Assembly: GCF_002220775.1 (NCBI RefSeq)
Contig: NZ_CP019685.1
Location: forward strand, 1,488,001 to 1,552,000
Direction of reading: 5' to 3'
DNA from: Campylobacter sputorum
GTDB taxonomy: Bacteria > Campylobacterota > Campylobacteria > Campylobacterales > Campylobacteraceae
Length of the DNA: 64,000 nt
Of the stretch, positions 61,158 to 64,000 are shown piece after piece (position 1 is the stretch's first letter; each line of letters opens with the position of its first letter). Made by a program: the position numbers and the translations under genes. The notes beneath the pieces are model-generated. The model was not told the DNA's origin and ran no database searches. It saw only the letters and a list, made by a program, of their open reading frames with translations.

Positions 61158-62948
61158 ATGAAAAATATAAGAAATTTTAGCATCATAGCACATATTGACC
61201 ATGGTAAAAGCACACTCGCAGATAGAATTATAAGCGAGTGCGGAGCTGTTAGCGATAGGCAGATGAGCGCTCAACTCATGGATACAATGGATATAGAAAA
61301 AGAACGTGGAATAACCATAAAAGCACAATCAGTTCGTCTTACATATAAATATAACAATGAAGAATATATTTTAAATTTAATAGACACTCCAGGGCATGTA
61401 GATTTTAGCTACGAAGTTTCAAGATCTCTAGCAAGTTGTGAGGGTGCTTTGCTTATAGTTGATGCAAGTCAAGGTGTGCAAGCCCAAACTATCGCAAATG
61501 TTTATATTGCACTTGAAAATAACCTTGAAATCATACCGGTTTTAAACAAAATCGATCTTCCAGCAGCAGATCCACAAAAAGTCAAAAATGAAATAGAACA
61601 TATCATAGGACTTGATTGTGAGGGTGCAATTGAAGTTAGTGCAAAAACAGGAATTGGTATAAAAGAGTTGATACAGACAATAATTGAAAAAATTCCACCT
61701 CCAAAAACAGATGATGAAGCACCACTAAAAGCTTTAATTTATGATAGCTGGTTTGATAGCTATTTAGGAGCTTTGGCGCTAGTTAGAATTTATGATGGTG
61801 TTATTAAAAAAGGTGATATAGTTTATGTTATGGGAACTAGTAAAAAACATGAAGTTTTAGACCTTATGTTTCCTCATCCGCTCTTGCCAATAAAAACAAA
61901 AGAAATTACAAGCGGGGAAGTTGGTATAGTAGTTTTAGGACTGAAAAATGTAAGTGATGTAAGCGTTGGCGATACGATAACTTTGGCTACAAATAAGGCT
62001 GCTAAACCAATAAGCGGTTTTCAAAAGGCAAAACCTTTTGTTTTTGCAGGAATTTATCCGATAGATACGGACAAATTTGAAGATCTTCGCGATGCATTAG
62101 ACAAACTAAAACTAAATGATAGTTCCATTAGCTACGAACCTGAAACATCAATAGCACTTGGTTTTGGCTTTCGTGTAGGATTTTTAGGACTTCTTCATAT
62201 GGAAGTTATAAAAGAAAGACTAGAAAGAGAATTTAAGCTAGATCTTATCGCAACTGCACCAACAGTAACTTATGAAATTTATAAAACAGATGGAAGTCTT
62301 GTAAAGATGGAAAATCCAAGCGATATGCCGCCAGTTAATGAGATAGAGACCATAAAAGAACCATATGTAAAATCTACTATCATAACTCCAAGTGAGTTTT
62401 TAGGAAATATTATCACACTTTTAAATACACGCCGTGGAATACAAACTAAAATGGACTATATCACGCCAAGTCGCGTTTTGCTTGAGTATGAAATACCAAC
62501 AAATGAAATTATAATGGATTTTTATGATAAATTAAAATCTTGCACTAAAGGTTATGCAAGTTTTGATTACGAACCGATTGATTATAGAGCTGGAAATTTG
62601 GTAAAACTTGATATAAAAGTTGCAGGAGAAACGGTGGACGCACTTTCCATAATAGTTCCAAACGAAAAAGCTTTAAGCAAAGGAAGAGACTTTGTAAAAG
62701 CTATGAAAGAAATAGTTCCAAGACAGCTTTTTGAGGTAGCCATACAAGCAAGTATTGGAAATAAAATCATAGCAAGAGAAACAGTTAAATCAATGGGTAA
62801 AAATGTAACTGCAAAGTGCTATGGTGGCGATATTACGCGTAAAAGAAAGCTTCTTGAAAAGCAAAAAGAAGGTAAAAAAAGAATGAAAGCCATAGGAAAA
62901 GTCACACTTCCTCAAGAAGCATTTTTGAGTGTGCTTAAGATTGATTAA
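61158..62948 (+). CDS. lepA: Elongation factor 4 (LepA)
   Basis: 596-residue translational GTPase that back-translocates or helps stalled ribosomes. G1 [13 protein letters not shown], switch region [10 protein letters not shown]3 DTPGHVDF, G4 NKIDLP and G5 SAKTGIG are all present; the LepA-specific C-terminal domain ends [26 protein letters not shown]. Length matches the family (E. coli 599). AGGAATTTT precedes the ATG. Confidence 0.97.
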   Translation: MKNIRNFSIIAHIDHGKSTLADRIISECGAVSDRQMSAQLMDTMDIEKERGITIKAQSVRLTYKYNNEEYILNLIDTPGHVDFSYEVSRSLASCEGALLIVDASQGVQAQTIANVYIALENNLEIIPVLNKIDLPAADPQKVKNEIEHIIGLDCEGAIEVSAKTGIGIKELIQTIIEKIPPPKTDDEAPLKALIYDSWFDSYLGALALVRIYDGVIKKGDIVYVMGTSKKHEVLDLMFPHPLLPIKTKEITSGEVGIVVLGLKNVSDVSVGDTITLATNKAAKPISGFQKAKPFVFAGIYPIDTDKFEDLRDALDKLKLNDSSISYEPETSIALGFGFRVGFLGLLHMEVIKERLEREFKLDLIATAPTVTYEIYKTDGSLVKMENPSDMPPVNEIETIKEPYVKSTIITPSEFLGNIITLLNTRRGIQTKMDYITPSRVLLEYEIPTNEIIMDFYDKLKSCTKGYASFDYEPIDYRAGNLVKLDIKVAGETVDALSIIVPNEKALSKGRDFVKAMKEIVPRQLFEVAIQASIGNKIIARETVKSMGKNVTAKCYGGDITRKRKLLEKQKEGKKRMKAIGKVTLPQEAFLSVLKID

Positions 62949-63000
62949 TAACTTTACGATTTAGACTAATCCGTGCGAGTTATTAATATAAAAGAGGAAA

Positions 63001-63191
63001 AAGTCATACATAAACATAAAAGTCACTAAAGAAAAGAGGGAACAAAAAGAGCTTTTGATAAAAGGTGTTACAAATTTAGTAAGTGAAATTTTAGATAGAA
63101 ACAAAGCTTCGACTGTAGTTATAATAGATGAGATAAATAATGATAACTATGGGCTTGGTGGCAAAATATAAGTGAGGTTAGAAAAGTTTAA
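63001..63191 (+). pseudogene. Dead 4-oxalocrotonate tautomerase-like gene
   Basis: One frame gives YINIKVTKEKREQKELLIKG, then a segment with KASTVVIIDEI and NNDNYGLGGK, the tautomerase family pattern seen in Helicobacter DmpI-type proteins. The Met-Pro start expected before YINIKV reads AAG TCA (63001-63006), so both the start codon and catalytic Pro1 are missing. A TAA then cuts the frame at 63169; one more A in the AAAA run at 63163-63166 would restore NISEVRKV to a stop at 63191. Two independent lesions show decay. Confidence 0.78.
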
Positions 63192-63260
63192 TTTTAATAC
63201 TTTTATAGCATATTTTAAAAATATATGCTAAAATCTCACTTAATTATAAAAGGATTAAAA
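63192..63260 (+). other. Leader of the lipoprotein gene
   Basis: Short A+T-rich stretch containing ATATGCTAAAAT (near 63224), a possible -10, and AAAAGGATT before the next ATG. Confidence 0.35.
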
Positions 63261-63983
63261 ATGAAAAATGCTCTTATGCTGTTTTTTATGATATTTTTCA
63301 CAGCTTGTTCTAGCACAATGCAACCAAATGGCACTGGTTATAACATAAATGGAACATATGATGAAAAAAAAATAGACTCAAATTCTTTTAAAAACTTCAA
63401 AGAAGTTATGAGAATTAACCCAAAATGTGAACCTTGCGACAATGGAAGTGGCAGTAGTATAACGATAAACGGCGTAGATTATAGTAGTGATATCTCACTT
63501 AGTTGTTGCAAGAATGTAAGAAAAATAGACACGGGATTAGCTTTAAAAAAAGTATATATTCACAGAGTTAATGACTTAAGAGAAGATCAAAAGATAGTTC
63601 GCATTCAAGGTAAAGATAAACAATTTCAAGATATGCATATGAACAAAAGAGCTGATTATATGTTTTATCTTTTGCTAAAACAAGAACTTAAAGAGCGTGG
63701 TATAATCGTGCTAGAAGAAAGATCTAGTCCTTATGTGATGAAACTTGATTTTGACTTTTTAGGCTTACAAAGCTATTATTCGCCATCGTCTGCACATTTA
63801 GCATCAAATCTTTATGGATTTTTAATGTTAAAAGATATTAATAAAACAAAAAGATACAAAATTTCAACAACTCAAGATGTAAGAAAATTTCAAACAAATG
63901 ATCCAGATGATTTTGGTGTTTATTTAGATTTGTTAATCAGACAAGCAGCAAATAAAGTTGCCGAAGAAATTTCTAAATTTTAA
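63261..63983 (+). CDS. Predicted lipoprotein of unknown function
   Basis: 240 residues from ATG 63261; the earlier open frame at 63225 has no ribosome site, while AAAGG sits before 63261. The signal ends MIFFTACSST with a lipobox Cys at 14. Residues 55-85 contain CEPCDNGSGSS and SLSCCKNVR, giving four cysteines. The C-terminal region (about 100-240) alternates strands and helices, with KRADYMFYLLLKQELKERGIIVLEE and a final amphipathic RQAANKVAEEISKF. I do not recognise the family; it may be an outer-membrane-anchored accessory lipoprotein. The next gene starts 9 bases downstream, so it is the first in an operon. Confidence 0.7.
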   Translation: MKNALMLFFMIFFTACSSTMQPNGTGYNINGTYDEKKIDSNSFKNFKEVMRINPKCEPCDNGSGSSITINGVDYSSDISLSCCKNVRKIDTGLALKKVYIHRVNDLREDQKIVRIQGKDKQFQDMHMNKRADYMFYLLLKQELKERGIIVLEERSSPYVMKLDFDFLGLQSYYSPSSAHLASNLYGFLMLKDINKTKRYKISTTQDVRKFQTNDPDDFGVYLDLLIRQAANKVAEEISKF

Positions 63984-63992
63984 AGGATGGTT

Positions 63993-64000
63993 ATGAAAAA
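63993..64000 (+). CDS. Start of the next gene (partial)
   Basis: ATGAAAAA at the window edge with AAAGGA before it, 9 bases after the lipoprotein stop. Only the first codons are visible, so no product can be named. Confidence 0.5.

Noticed and set aside
62945-62986. A 9-bp inverted repeat after lepA (TTAATAACT/AGTTATTAA) as a terminator.
   Set aside because: The loop of 24 bases is too long and there is no U-run.
1-64000. CRISPR arrays, tRNA or rRNA genes, insertion sequences, prophage or integrase genes.
   Set aside because: None was seen: no regularly spaced repeats, no transposase or integrase-like proteins, and no cloverleaf with a CCA-type end could be recognised by eye.

Overview
The window is A+T-rich, has small intergenic gaps, uses TTG/GTG starts readily, and carries gene sets typical of Epsilonproteobacteria: nrfHA, aspA-dcuA, a selenocysteine FdhA operon in the order torD-like, Tat peptide, fdhA, fdhB, fdhC, fdhD, modE-like, plus nspC and pse-type sugar genes. 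It is most likely a Campylobacter outside the jejuni/coli group, because it also has a hydrogenase-4 (Hyf) operon. The species cannot be fixed from the sequence. No rRNA, tRNA, CRISPR array or insertion sequence was seen.

Layout. 1-6.6 kb (minus): start of hyfG, then hyfF, hyfE, hyfC, hyfB, hyfA and an M48 lipoprotein protease. 6.7-7.7 kb: SbmA/BacA-type transporter. 7.8-10 kb: nrfHA nitrite reductase behind a perfect FNR-type box. 10.3-13.9 kb: aspA, dcuA, aspartate racemase. 13.9-15.7 kb (minus): a PAS protein and a soluble chemoreceptor, each with a one-base frameshift. 15.8-21.6 kb: peptidase T, DcuC, peptidase E and AbgA-like hydrolase, divergent from periplasmic asparaginase. 21.6-22.3 kb: antitoxin and broken Fic/Doc toxin. 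22.4-25.9 kb: a carbamoylase-type hydrolase, pyrB, pyrC. 26-27.9 kb: a chemoreceptor with a G9 tract.

28-44 kb is a surface-glycan locus. It holds pseF, then a tightly overlapped operon: TagF-like transferase, PhnW-like aminotransferase, LicC/PntC-like nucleotidyltransferase, phase-variable methyltransferase, second TagF-like transferase, KpsS/KpsC-like transferase, second phase-variable methyltransferase, and a ferredoxin/FrhB-pyruvyltransferase fusion. It ends with an acyl-activation cassette (GNAT, ACP, SDR, AMP ligase). NeuB/PseI-like and PseG-like genes converge on it. Four of the operon proteins share one N-terminal Rossmann-like module. This is the best candidate for an undescribed system: a phase-variable pathway that builds, activates and attaches an unusual phosphate- or phosphonate-linked, acylated and pyruvylated decoration.

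44-64 kb: nspC; the formate dehydrogenase operon, with a UGA selenocysteine codon and an adjacent SECIS-like hairpin, ending in a ModE-like regulator with a duplicated Cys domain; bioB; a C69 dipeptidase; a 1 kb stretch holding a decayed YafQ toxin; aas; a BCCT transporter; a SIMPL-domain protein; lepA; a dead tautomerase gene; and a lipoprotein.

Metabolically, formate and hydrogen are electron donors; nitrite and fumarate are acceptors. Peptides, Asn and Asp feed fumarate through PepE/PepT/AnsB and AspA, with Dcu carriers for exchange. Small accessory genes (chemotaxis pair, Doc, YafQ, tautomerase) show one-base indels in A/T or G/C runs, whereas the core genes are intact.
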